Shown here: positions 34,564 through 41,888 of the stretch, in pieces
How the letters are laid out: each line of letters starts with the position of its first letter
How positions within the stretch are numbered: position 1 is the stretch's first letter
DNA from: Scatomorpha sp040765295
GTDB taxonomy: Bacteria > Bacillota > Clostridia > Oscillospirales > Oscillospiraceae
Assembly (NCBI GenBank): GCA_040765295.1
Contig: JAXGSB010000001.1
Coordinates: 682,001 to 746,000, forward strand
Reading direction: 5' to 3'
Length of the DNA stretch: 64,000 bases
The notes under the pieces: generated by a model
Database searches by the model: none
Told to the model about the DNA's origin: nothing
Seen by the model: the letters and a program-made list of their open reading frames with translations, nothing else
Made by a program: the position numbers and the translations under genes

Positions 34564-35563
34564 AATAGAATGCGTCGTCCGGAAGATGCTCGCCGACTGA
34601 CTTCGGGTTTTGATCATACAATACCTGCAGGTATCCGCTCATCGCCGTCTTCATCTCGTCACCTGCATAGAATGCGATGTTGCAGTAGGGGAGGGCTTTT
34701 TTTGCGATGGCGGCCTTTACTATATCGTACTTTTCAATCATGATCGAAGCTTCGTCGACATTTGCATTTACATACCTTGTGGACGCTTCATACTCTTCGA
34801 GGAACTTGTCAATGAGAGATGGATGGCTTTCGGCAAATTCCGTGCGGACTATGAGGACGCCGGTTATCAGCATACTGCCGTTGTCGAGGGCATCCCATTC
34901 TTTTGTGAGGTCGACGGCTGTTCTGAGATTCGGAATTGCCGACTGCGCAACTGTTACATAAGGCTGCGGCATCATGGCGATACTTCCGGGTTCGTTTTTC
35001 ATAACGGCGACAACCTCGGTAGGTTCGGTCTTCCACTCGATCGTGAGGTCCTTTTCGACATCAATTCCGTTTTCTTTAAGTATGTAGTTTAAGGCGTATT
35101 CAGGAGTTGCACCCTTGCCGGTTGCATAGATGGACCTGCCCTTTAAATCGGCGAGACTCGTAACAGTGTCTCCGTTTTCGACAATATAAATTACTCCGAG
35201 TGTGTTTACCGCGAGGAGCTTTACCTTGCCCTTTGTGTTGTTATATAAGACGGCGGCGAGGTTTGCGGGAACTGCGGCTATGTCGAGTTCTCCGTTCATA
35301 AGTTTCGGGGTGAGTTCGTCCGCTGCGCCATAGATGGAGAATTCGTATTTATTAAGCGAATTTCCCGCTTCATTATCTTCCAGCAACTTTACCAAACCCA
35401 TCGAGGTGGGGCCTTTGAGCCCGCCGATTCTGATAACCGGCTCTTCGATCGTTGTATCTGGGATCTCCTCTTTGAGCGCCGATTTCGGCTGTTCTTTTTG
35501 GCACCCCGCCATCAGCGATGCCACGAGCAGGAGGACTGTGATAACAGCAATAAACTTTTTCAT
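34550..35563 (-). CDS. Substrate-binding lipoprotein (NMT1/SsuA-like)
   Basis: 337 residues with a lipoprotein signal (lipobox LMAGC, Cys21). The periplasmic-binding fold of the NMT1/THI5/SsuA group is suggested by GPTSMGLVKLLED, NGELDIAAVPANLAAVLYN (core DIAAVPANLA) and LKGRSIYATGKGATPEYAL. Ligands in this group include sulfonates, nitrate, pyrimidines and riboflavin, and the ligand here is unknown. It is second in the operon that ends with the HydE-like enzyme, so the ligand may be a precursor or cofactor for that enzyme. Confidence 0.87.
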   Translation of the reverse strand: MKKFIAVITVLLLVASLMAGCQKEQPKSALKEEIPDTTIEEPVIRIGGLKGPTSMGLVKLLEDNEAGNSLNKYEFSIYGAADELTPKLMNGELDIAAVPANLAAVLYNNTKGKVKLLAVNTLGVIYIVENGDTVTSLADLKGRSIYATGKGATPEYALNYILKENGIDVEKDLTIEWKTEPTEVVAVMKNEPGSIAMMPQPYVTVAQSAIPNLRTAVDLTKEWDALDNGSMLITGVLIVRTEFAESHPSLIDKFLEEYEASTRYVNANVDEASIMIEKYDIVKAAIAKKALPYCNIAFYAGDEMKTAMSGYLQVLYDQNPKSVGEHLPDDAFYYGSK

Positions 35564-35575
35564 TTGATTTTCTCC

Positions 35576-35857
35576 TTAAAAGATTTTTTGATTTTTGTAG
35601 CTTTTCTTACCCATGGCGGTCTTGCTGGTGACGCCGTCTATCATGCCTATCTTTCCCGAAAGCGAACTGACAACATCCGCGGGTGCATCGAGTACGATGC
35701 AGATAATGGATAAATCCCTGTGTCTGTGGGGGATACCCATTCTCCCGATGATGTGTTCCGCGTTTTCGCTCAGCAGCTCGTTTATCCTGCCGGCGTTTTT
35801 CAGATCTTCGATTATTATGCTTATAACGGCTATTCTGTTTTCAACTTCAGCTGCCAC
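35576..35857 (-). CDS. TM1266-family small regulator (iron-only hydrogenase system regulator type)
   Basis: 93 residues with the ACT/NikR-like fold pattern NRIAVISIIIEDLKNAGRINELL, split here as RIAVISIII and INELLSE, then RMGIPHRHRDLSIICIVLDAPAD (core GRMGIPHRHRDLSIICIVLD) and GKIGMIDGVTSK. This matches the TM1266 family named for its association with [FeFe]-hydrogenase maturation genes. The GTG at 35857 follows GGAGGTG. It is the first gene of the operon. Confidence 0.78.
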   Translation of the reverse strand: MAAEVENRIAVISIIIEDLKNAGRINELLSENAEHIIGRMGIPHRHRDLSIICIVLDAPADVVSSLSGKIGMIDGVTSKTAMGKKSYKNQKIF

Positions 35858-35872
35858 TTTTGCACCTCCAAA

Positions 35873-35903
35873 ACAAAAAAGACACGCCAAAAGGCGTGTT
35901 TAC
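35873..35903 (-). promoter_or_regulatory. Attenuator-like terminator in the leader of the TM1266-ABC-HydE operon
   Basis: Reverse strand AACACGCC-tttt-GGCGTGTCTTTTTTG stands directly before the GGAGG site of the first gene. An unpaired leader of roughly 200 nt (35904-36100) precedes it. I recognise no riboswitch class in it. A terminator in this position implies control by leader RNA or a trans-acting antiterminator. Confidence 0.6.
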
Positions 35904-36372
35904 AGCAAAAAATAACGATTGCCCTTCGCCTTAAAAGACCGGAAAACCCGATTTTGTTAGAACGTCAAGGAGTAAGAATATCCTTCTGTCTCAGGAAATA
36001 CCTTCGACATGGGGAATTTTTTAATGTTGAAATGTCAAAACGGAGTTTACCGAAATAGTCCACTTCAACTGAATATATATTAATTAATTTATTAAAAAAA
36101 AGCAATAGAAAATGATTAAATAATTTCTCCCGCCAGTCATTCGCTGAATATTGGAATATTCCCGTTTGAAATACATATTACATATAATTAATGTATATTG
36201 ACTGCAATATTGCCGGAAGAATATATTGTGAAAGGGACCGTAAGATATGATATATAGGGAAGTAGAGAGGACATCTTCATTCAGGGACATACCTGTTCCA
36301 CCGATATTAATAAACAGTACGACATAAGCCGTGATTTCGAGACGGCGAAAAAATATTTCGAGGATTGTCTCC

Positions 36373-36411
36373 GCATTTTCGGGCACGCGTTCAACTCCCG
36401 CCGCTCCGCCA
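36373..36411 (+). repeat. Decayed copy of the tmRNA 3' end (candidate att remnant)
   Basis: 39 bases align with the last 40 bases of ssrA (24951-24990) at about 34 matches: GCATTTTCGG identical, then ACTCCCGCCG identical, ending CTCCGCCA. T-arm pairing is lost, so it is not a working gene. It lies 11.4 kb from ssrA in the same orientation, as expected for one end of an island integrated at ssrA. Confidence 0.6.
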
Positions 36412-36861
36412 AGCAGGCCGTACGTCCCGATTTTTATTTTTAATTCTATGAACGATGCGTAGTATTGATATTTGTGAGAAGAAATAATTTTTTGTTGGAA
36501 TTACGAAAATTGTTTAGAAAATAATTGACAAAATCCGTTGGTATTCCGTATATTTAAGTTAATAAGACTATTATTTAAAAGAGAAGGAATAAGTCCTTAA
36601 AACCCTCAAGATATACCGCAGCCTCTGAAGAAAGTTCCCTGCCGGACAATGAAAGAGCACGGGGAAAAGTACTAGCTCATGTATTAGGTATAAAGTCACC
36701 CGCAACACAGAGAACAGAGATAGTGTTTCTTGAAGGGATTAGTAAACGGTGCATAGAGTAGGCACAGATTCTGAGTAAGCTTTTCGTCTGCACTTTTGTT
36801 CGTGCGTAGGTGCATTACGTGTTCTTTAAGGACGAACCTTATCTGAAAGCAAGGTGAGGAT
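36412..36861. other. Gene-free stretch
   Basis: About 450 bp without a supported gene, RNA or strong hairpin. I see only scattered A+T-rich segments. The preceding 35904-36372 also lacks genes apart from the operon leader. Confidence 0.5.
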
Positions 36862-37542
36862 TTGATTGTAAAATGTAACCACTGCGGCACTCAGCAAATT
36901 CTAGATAGGTCCGTTTTTGGTAGTCCATTAATAACCTGCCAGAAATGCCATCAAAAATTCATTACAGAAAAAATACATGAGCCAGCATTAATGAAAACCG
37001 CACCAATTGTCGAAGAGCGCCAAAGCTTTTGGGTTTATTCATTAATGATACTGGGTGCGATTTTTGTGCTAGTAGGTCTATACTATTCGTTTTATGTTGG
37101 ATGGGATAACATTTGGATATCTATCGTGGGGCTATTTATATCTTCTAGCCAATACTTCTTAATACATAGTTCCAAACATGAATATAAAAAAAGAGTAGAT
37201 GAGTTTAGCTCACTTCAAAAAGAATCCATTGAACGATTGCATGATGCGAAATATCAAGAGGAGCTGATTATAGCATCAGGGCAAGATAAGCATCTAATGG
37301 ATATGTTGGATGCTTTTAACAAAGTGCGCTTGCTATCAAAAACATCTTTTTTTGATACAAACTACGAGCATCATATTGATCACCTGTCTAAGTCAATTCG
37401 AATGGAATCTACATATAGTGAACCAAATGGTGTCCACATGAACGATGGTTTGCGAATAAGCTTCTACTGTAGGAAATGCGGAGCAAAACTATTTGGTGAT
37501 AGCCTTTTCTGTCATAAATGTGGGACGAAGATTATTAAATAA
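36862..37542 (+). CDS. Double zinc-ribbon membrane protein, function unknown
   Basis: 226 residues. The N-terminal zinc finger CNHCGTQQ...CQKCHQKF (residues 5-32) is followed by two close membrane helices (about 58-100), a charged coiled region, and a C-terminal zinc ribbon CRKCGAKLFGDSLFCHKCG (residues 203-221). The start is a TTG at 36862 with AGGTGAGG upstream. It looks cytoplasm-facing at both ends. No family function can be given. A small gene follows 22 bp later. Confidence 0.65.
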   Translation: MIVKCNHCGTQQILDRSVFGSPLITCQKCHQKFITEKIHEPALMKTAPIVEERQSFWVYSLMILGAIFVLVGLYYSFYVGWDNIWISIVGLFISSSQYFLIHSSKHEYKKRVDEFSSLQKESIERLHDAKYQEELIIASGQDKHLMDMLDAFNKVRLLSKTSFFDTNYEHHIDHLSKSIRMESTYSEPNGVHMNDGLRISFYCRKCGAKLFGDSLFCHKCGTKIIK

Positions 37543-37564
37543 ATTATTTTGGAAGGAATATGCT

Positions 37565-37873
37565 ATGTTAATGGGTCTAATTGCATCATTGATTTCATAC
37601 TTTAAGTTACGTTCTCGGTTAAAGCAATGTTTACTCACAAGTATACCCCAAAATGTTGAGGTATTTGAATACAAAGGGAAAATATATGATAGGGTAAAAT
37701 TTGTTTTGCTTCAATCAGATGCATTTGCTAATTTGAAATTGAAAGATCTTGAAAAACTACTTAATGAATATGAGTCTGGTCTTGTTAAAAGCAAAGCTCC
37801 AGACCTAGATATCGCATTTATTGATGCATGTAAACTGGCAATATCAAATAAAGCTAGATACACTTATTCTTGA
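37565..37873 (+). CDS. Small hypothetical protein
   Basis: 102 residues, start ATG at 37565 with GGAAGGA upstream. The N-terminus is hydrophobic (LMGLIASLISYF) and the remainder is hydrophilic with mixed charge. I do not recognise it. It follows the zinc-ribbon gene closely and may be co-transcribed with it. Confidence 0.5.
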   Translation: MLMGLIASLISYFKLRSRLKQCLLTSIPQNVEVFEYKGKIYDRVKFVLLQSDAFANLKLKDLEKLLNEYESGLVKSKAPDLDIAFIDACKLAISNKARYTYS

Positions 37874-38048
37874 AGAATATTCGCTACCACTTACGAAAAC
37901 AAACGAGCTTTTCCTATTCGCCAAAACTCAAAAGTAAAGGCTTACTTTATAGGCACATTTGATTGCTTTATTTACGCATTGACTTTTCCCAGAGATAATA
38001 CATATGTGGAGACAGTTCAAAGCAGTAAAAAAGAATAATCAATTGCTT

Positions 38049-38091
38049 GTCCGAAAATCAGGAGTTTCCGGTTTTCGGACATTTTTGCTCA
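38049..38091 (+). terminator. Hairpin with the same stem as the IS1182 left end
   Basis: TTGTCCGAAAA...TTTTCGGACATTTTTG, with a different loop. The 9-bp stem and ATTTTT tail are identical to the IS-borne hairpins, but no IS follows. It may be an IS end remnant or a host terminator of similar sequence. A second stem (TTGCTC/GAGCAA then TATTTTT) overlaps at 38085-38115. Confidence 0.6.
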
Positions 38092-38270
38092 ATATTTATG
38101 GAGAGCAATATTTTTGAAAATAGAATATTTATTAAATTTAAGATTTTCTCAAAGCCAAAAGAAAGGGCATTGAAAACACACTCTCCCGTTGACGATTGTC
38201 CCTTTTTCTTATAAAATAAACAAGATAATTTTGTTTTCTCCCGAGTCGAAAGGACTAAAAACAGAACAAA

Positions 38271-38621
38271 ATGATTTACGTAGTAATACTTTTGTTGCTG
38301 GCAACATATTCTCTGCCGCTTATTATCTATCGCCACGCTATCAGAAAAGCGCCGGTAGGAGCTAAGAGGGCAAAAAACATAATAAAGCTGTATATGATAA
38401 TCTTATTGACAGCCTTATCTTTACTCTTTCGCTCACCCGTATATATGGGAATAATCTGGACAGGGCTGACAGCGCTCAGCTATGTAAACTATAGAGTTCT
38501 GACGGGCGGCAAGCTAAAGCCGGATATCACCGTTGTGGTGGATGAGCTGCAAAATTTCGAGATTGTTTACGAAGACTGCGACTACGAAGTTTCCGATGTT
38601 TCCGGCAACGAGGGTGAATAA
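38271..38621 (+). CDS. Small membrane protein, unknown
   Basis: 116 residues with three predicted membrane helices (about 2-20, 40-55, 57-72) and an acidic C-terminal tail. The ribosome site is weak (AAAGGA, far upstream). It is followed after 48 bp by the zinc-ribbon protein gene and then a YcxB-like gene on the same strand, so these three probably form one unit. Confidence 0.55.
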   Translation: MIYVVILLLLATYSLPLIIYRHAIRKAPVGAKRAKNIIKLYMIILLTALSLLFRSPVYMGIIWTGLTALSYVNYRVLTGGKLKPDITVVVDELQNFEIVYEDCDYEVSDVSGNEGE

Positions 38622-38669
38622 AATTATAAGTCGTAAATACAAATTAAAGTAAACATGGAGGAGTCTGTG

Positions 38670-39920
38670 ATGAAAAGAAAAATAGCCTTGCTCATAGCCG
38701 TTATTTCGGTAATTGTTCTGTTGTTGCTGCCTGCTTATGCTGCCGGAGGGACGTTCCGGGTCGAAGAACTTGGCATAACAGTGACAATACCCCCAAATTA
38801 CGAGGGATTCACAAAGGAACTCGAAGGAAATAGCGAGTTTTTAGATTATCATGGATTCGACAGAGAGCTGCTTCTTCAGATAGTGAAAGAGAGCGATATA
38901 TTTTTCTTGGCGCTTCATGAAGACATGGAGGATGACATAGTCATAACAAAAACGGGAGCAACCACTGTGGACTTAGGCTCCAAGAGCGAAGAAGAGTTAA
39001 GTTCATTTAAGGACTTACTAGTCGAAGAGATGGTTAATATCGGTTGTGAGATTACGTCTGCCGAAATATATAGAGATGCGGAGGTAATCTTCATCAAGAC
39101 AACATTCAGTTTTGATGAAGGGGGCGAGAAGAGCTATAGGCAGATGTACAGCGCATATTGCCACGGAATTCAGATTAATATAAGGCTCACTTCATATTTA
39201 GGTTTCATAAGTGAGGAGCAGGAGAGCAGCCTCAAGGCTTTTGTAGACAGCATAAGCTTTGCAGATGCAGCTGCGAGCTCGCCGACAGAACCGGAGCCCG
39301 ATAAAAGCTCTGTGCCCGCAGTTTCAAGTCCACCGGAAGAAGCGGGGTTCGATAGAAGCTTCATACCTGCCGTTTCAAGTCCTCCGAAAGAAGCAGCAGA
39401 GCAAGGTTTTGGAAGTGTTGCCCTTGGCCTTCTTATCGCGCTCGTTATTACCGTATTGCCCATATCAATATTTAGGTTTGTAATCAAAAAAAGTGCAGCT
39501 GATAAGAAAACCGCTGCGCGTATAGCCGTTTTCTATGGAATATTCGCCTTCATTGCTGCCTATGCCGTTACAGCGCGTGTGTCAACTGCCAATATCGCTG
39601 TGAGTGCATCTGTAGTGCTTTGGAGTGCCTTAAACTTTATCTTGCTCACAATTGGCAAAAAAACGAGCGTAGATACGGGTGCTGCTGGAACTTTTGTCCC
39701 CGATACCTTTGCACCCAAGCCGCAGGATTACCCAAGAACAGATTATTCGGGAATAAGTCCTGTATACGAGAGCCCAATTTATGAAGAAAGACAGCCCGAA
39801 GCTTTTAACGATATGAAAGAAGATCCGCCTGTAGCGAGCTTTTGCACCAACTGCGGCAGCAAGCTCCGCGAAAACAGCTCTTTTTGCAGCGAATGTGGAA
39901 CTGCGGTTGTAAGAAAATAG
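38670..39920 (+). CDS. Exported-domain membrane protein with C-terminal zinc ribbon
   Basis: 416 residues. Signal peptide (residues 1-24, cleavage after AYA), an extracytoplasmic domain of about 200 residues, a Ser/Pro-rich linker with two VSSPP(E/K)EA repeats, three membrane helices (about 245-330) and a cytoplasmic zinc ribbon at the very end (CTNCGSKLRENSSFCSECG). The ATG at 38670 has GGAGGAG eight bases upstream. The function is unknown. The domain order suggests linking something outside to a zinc-ribbon inside. Confidence 0.65.
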   Translation: MKRKIALLIAVISVIVLLLLPAYAAGGTFRVEELGITVTIPPNYEGFTKELEGNSEFLDYHGFDRELLLQIVKESDIFFLALHEDMEDDIVITKTGATTVDLGSKSEEELSSFKDLLVEEMVNIGCEITSAEIYRDAEVIFIKTTFSFDEGGEKSYRQMYSAYCHGIQINIRLTSYLGFISEEQESSLKAFVDSISFADAAASSPTEPEPDKSSVPAVSSPPEEAGFDRSFIPAVSSPPKEAAEQGFGSVALGLLIALVITVLPISIFRFVIKKSAADKKTAARIAVFYGIFAFIAAYAVTARVSTANIAVSASVVLWSALNFILLTIGKKTSVDTGAAGTFVPDTFAPKPQDYPRTDYSGISPVYESPIYEERQPEAFNDMKEDPPVASFCTNCGSKLRENSSFCSECGTAVVRK

Positions 39921-39939
39921 AGATAAGTAAGGGGCGCTT

Positions 39940-40557
39940 ATGGAGCTTTTGCTAAACTCTAAGAAGAAGCAGAGCCTGAAGCGAACAATAGAAAACAGCG
40001 AAAAGACGGTTCGTACGGTCAAAGTGGTGTCGTCTGTAATTTTGACAGTCGGCCTTCTGGGCGGAATCTTATATGCGCTCATTAATCTTCTGAGCCCGAT
40101 ACTCAGTATGGTAAGTGTGCAAGGAGTACTGCGCAAAGATATTGGTAAAATAGTGTTCTTTTCGTCTGTCTTTTTAATACCGGGGCTTCTTATACCGCTG
40201 TTTCTCAAGTATTTGGTCTTAAATTTGATTTTTTCAAAGGGTCTTCTCTGGAAAGATGAAAAGCTCATATTTACAGACGAGGGCTTGGAATATTCATACA
40301 GGGGAGTGCTGGAGAGAATAGCTGCCAAAAGAATCAAAGTCCGAGTTGACTTTGAAAAACTTGAGTATATAACTCATACGGCAAAAACCGAAGCGTTGGA
40401 GTTTTTGGGAGATTTCAGCTCCGAATACTACTATGATTTAAATTCTGAAGAGCCGCTGGATAAAAGAGATATCAACCGGCTTGTAATCTATGATTACTTT
40501 ATTCCTGGACTCAAAGAAAAACTCTTGGATGCGGGCTTTTATATAAACGAAGAGTAA
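39940..40557 (+). CDS. YcxB-like membrane protein
   Basis: 205 residues. Two membrane helices (about 25-48 and 68-95) are followed by a C-terminal soluble domain with LLWKDEKLIFTDEGLEYSYRG and KIKVRVDFEKLEYI-like strands (core FTDEGLEYSYRGVLERI), resembling the YcxB-like domain. Function unknown. It starts 19 bp after the zinc-ribbon gene and has a GGGGCG site. Confidence 0.6.
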   Translation: MELLLNSKKKQSLKRTIENSEKTVRTVKVVSSVILTVGLLGGILYALINLLSPILSMVSVQGVLRKDIGKIVFFSSVFLIPGLLIPLFLKYLVLNLIFSKGLLWKDEKLIFTDEGLEYSYRGVLERIAAKRIKVRVDFEKLEYITHTAKTEALEFLGDFSSEYYYDLNSEEPLDKRDINRLVIYDYFIPGLKEKLLDAGFYINEE

Positions 40558-40579
40558 TAAGGTAAAAGTATTTGATATT

Positions 40580-40616
40580 ATAAGAGCGGCATCTAGGAGA
40601 GTTGCTCTTATTAATT
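40580..40616 (+). terminator. Terminator after the YcxB-like gene
   Basis: TAAGAGC...GCTCTTATT hairpin. Its 3' half is part of the 26-bp target sequence duplicated around the IS that follows. Confidence 0.55.
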
Positions 40617-40621
40617 AAGCT

Positions 40622-41739
40622 TGTAGTTTTGTAAATGATGTGACACCAAAAAAAGTATTCCTAAAAGTTGACTAAGGTATCATTAAAACATAGTTCTAAT
40701 TTAGCTCTTTGTTCCAGAGGAGACCGCCAAGCGAGTATTGGCTTTGGTGTATTGTTGTATCGGTATAAATAACGCTTCATCTGTGTTTTCAAGTCATCAT
40801 ACGAATAAAACTTAAGCTGATTGTAAAATCTTTCTTGGTCTATTCTGTGGCTGCGTTCCACCTTCCCGTTGTGTCGTGGAGTTCGAGGGCGTATAAGTTT
40901 GTGTTCTATGTCAAGTTCTGAGCAGAGTATGTCCATCGGATGAATTCGCTTGGTGTCTTTTAGATGCGTAAACTCAACGCCGTTGTCAGTTTGAATGATT
41001 TTGGGCTTGTATCCAAAATACTCAATAGCTCGTTTAATGAAATCTACGGTGGAATATGAACTGAGTTCACGATAGGGATAAATGAATCTTTCTCTTGAAG
41101 CTTCATCTATGACAGTGTATTGGAAGAAAGCATTTTCATACTCTCCAACATAGCAAGCTTTAGGAACAAATTTTACATCCATCTGCCACTTCTCGCCGAT
41201 ATTCTCCGGAGTTTGGTATGGTTTGGGCTTGTATTTGGTCTTGGTCGATTTGATAGGTTGTTTTGTGTATCCGAGCTTTGCGTATATACGGTAGAGGGAA
41301 CCGGGATGTCTTGAATATCCTTTGTTTAACCGAAGCTTTCCATAAATTTCACAAATGGATGCATTTGGATTTCGTCTGTGATAGTTCTTTATCCACTTGA
41401 TTTCTTTCTTAGAGTGAGAAGAAGGATGAGGAGATTTGGGCCGATGAGATTTATCAAGCAAGGACTCTTTAGACCCATCATACTTCTTGTTCCATCGCAT
41501 TAAAGAGGATTTTGATATCTTGTATCTCCTACATACAAAAGCAACGGAATTCCCACTTTGATAAAGCTTTACAGCATGAAGACGTGTTTGAATTTCATGT
41601 GGCAAGTAACGCTGTGAATATGTTATATTATTCATGGCGATAGGATCCTTTCATTAGCTTTTTTGGTGGTAACAAACATTCTAATGAAACCTGTCGCTTT
41701 TTTCTACCCCTATAGTGTCACATCTATTGTAAACCTACA
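40622..41739 (-). mobile_element. IS1202-like element, type 1, copy A
   Basis: 1118 bp with imperfect inverted repeats ending in TGTAG and containing GATGTGACAC. It is flanked by a direct repeat of 26 bp with one mismatch at its edge (40596-40621 and 41740-41765, beginning GGAGAGTTGCTC). Long target duplications are reported for IS1202, and the one-ORF rve transposase agrees. An identical-length copy lies at 48891-50008. Confidence 0.8.
40661..41635 (-). CDS. Transposase of IS1202-like element type 1 (copy A)
   Basis: 324 residues. N-terminal helix-turn-helix (SVAFVCRRYKISKSSLMRW), then an rve-type DDE core with WQMDVKFVP, IIQTDNGVEF and the Glu in GKVERSHRIDQERFY. The frame is intact, with GAAAGGA upstream of the ATG. 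Identical in sequence to copy B, which indicates recent movement or gene conversion. Confidence 0.92.
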   Translation of the reverse strand: MNNITYSQRYLPHEIQTRLHAVKLYQSGNSVAFVCRRYKISKSSLMRWNKKYDGSKESLLDKSHRPKSPHPSSHSKKEIKWIKNYHRRNPNASICEIYGKLRLNKGYSRHPGSLYRIYAKLGYTKQPIKSTKTKYKPKPYQTPENIGEKWQMDVKFVPKACYVGEYENAFFQYTVIDEASRERFIYPYRELSSYSTVDFIKRAIEYFGYKPKIIQTDNGVEFTHLKDTKRIHPMDILCSELDIEHKLIRPRTPRHNGKVERSHRIDQERFYNQLKFYSYDDLKTQMKRYLYRYNNTPKPILAWRSPLEQRAKLELCFNDTLVNF

Positions 41740-41769
41740 GGAGAGTTGCTCTTATTAATTAAGCCATAC

Positions 41770-41798
41770 TGGACAAAATCGATTAGTCGTGCTAAAAT
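41770..41798 (+). promoter_or_regulatory. Promoter of tRNA-Val(CAC)
   Basis: TGGACA (41770-41775), 17-nt spacer, TAAAAT (41793-41798). The IS ends about 30 bp upstream and leaves it intact. Confidence 0.75.
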
Positions 41799-41811
41799 AC
41801 TTTTCATCTTC

Positions 41812-41888
41812 GGAGGCTTAGCTCAGCTGGTTAGAGCGCATGCTTCACACGCATGAGGTCGATGGTTCGAGCCCATTAGTCTCCACCA
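41812..41888 (+). tRNA. tRNA-Val (anticodon CAC)
   Basis: 77 nt. Acceptor GGAGGCT with AGTCTCC, anticodon stem CATGC/GCATG around TTCACAC (anticodon CAC), encoded CCA. The T-arm has GGTTCGAGCCC with imperfect pairing (GATGG/CCATT). An IS begins right after CCA. Confidence 0.92.

Noticed and set aside
36084..36386. Reverse-strand frame of about 100 codons
   Set aside because: No ribosome site, odd composition, and it overlaps the decayed tmRNA fragment.
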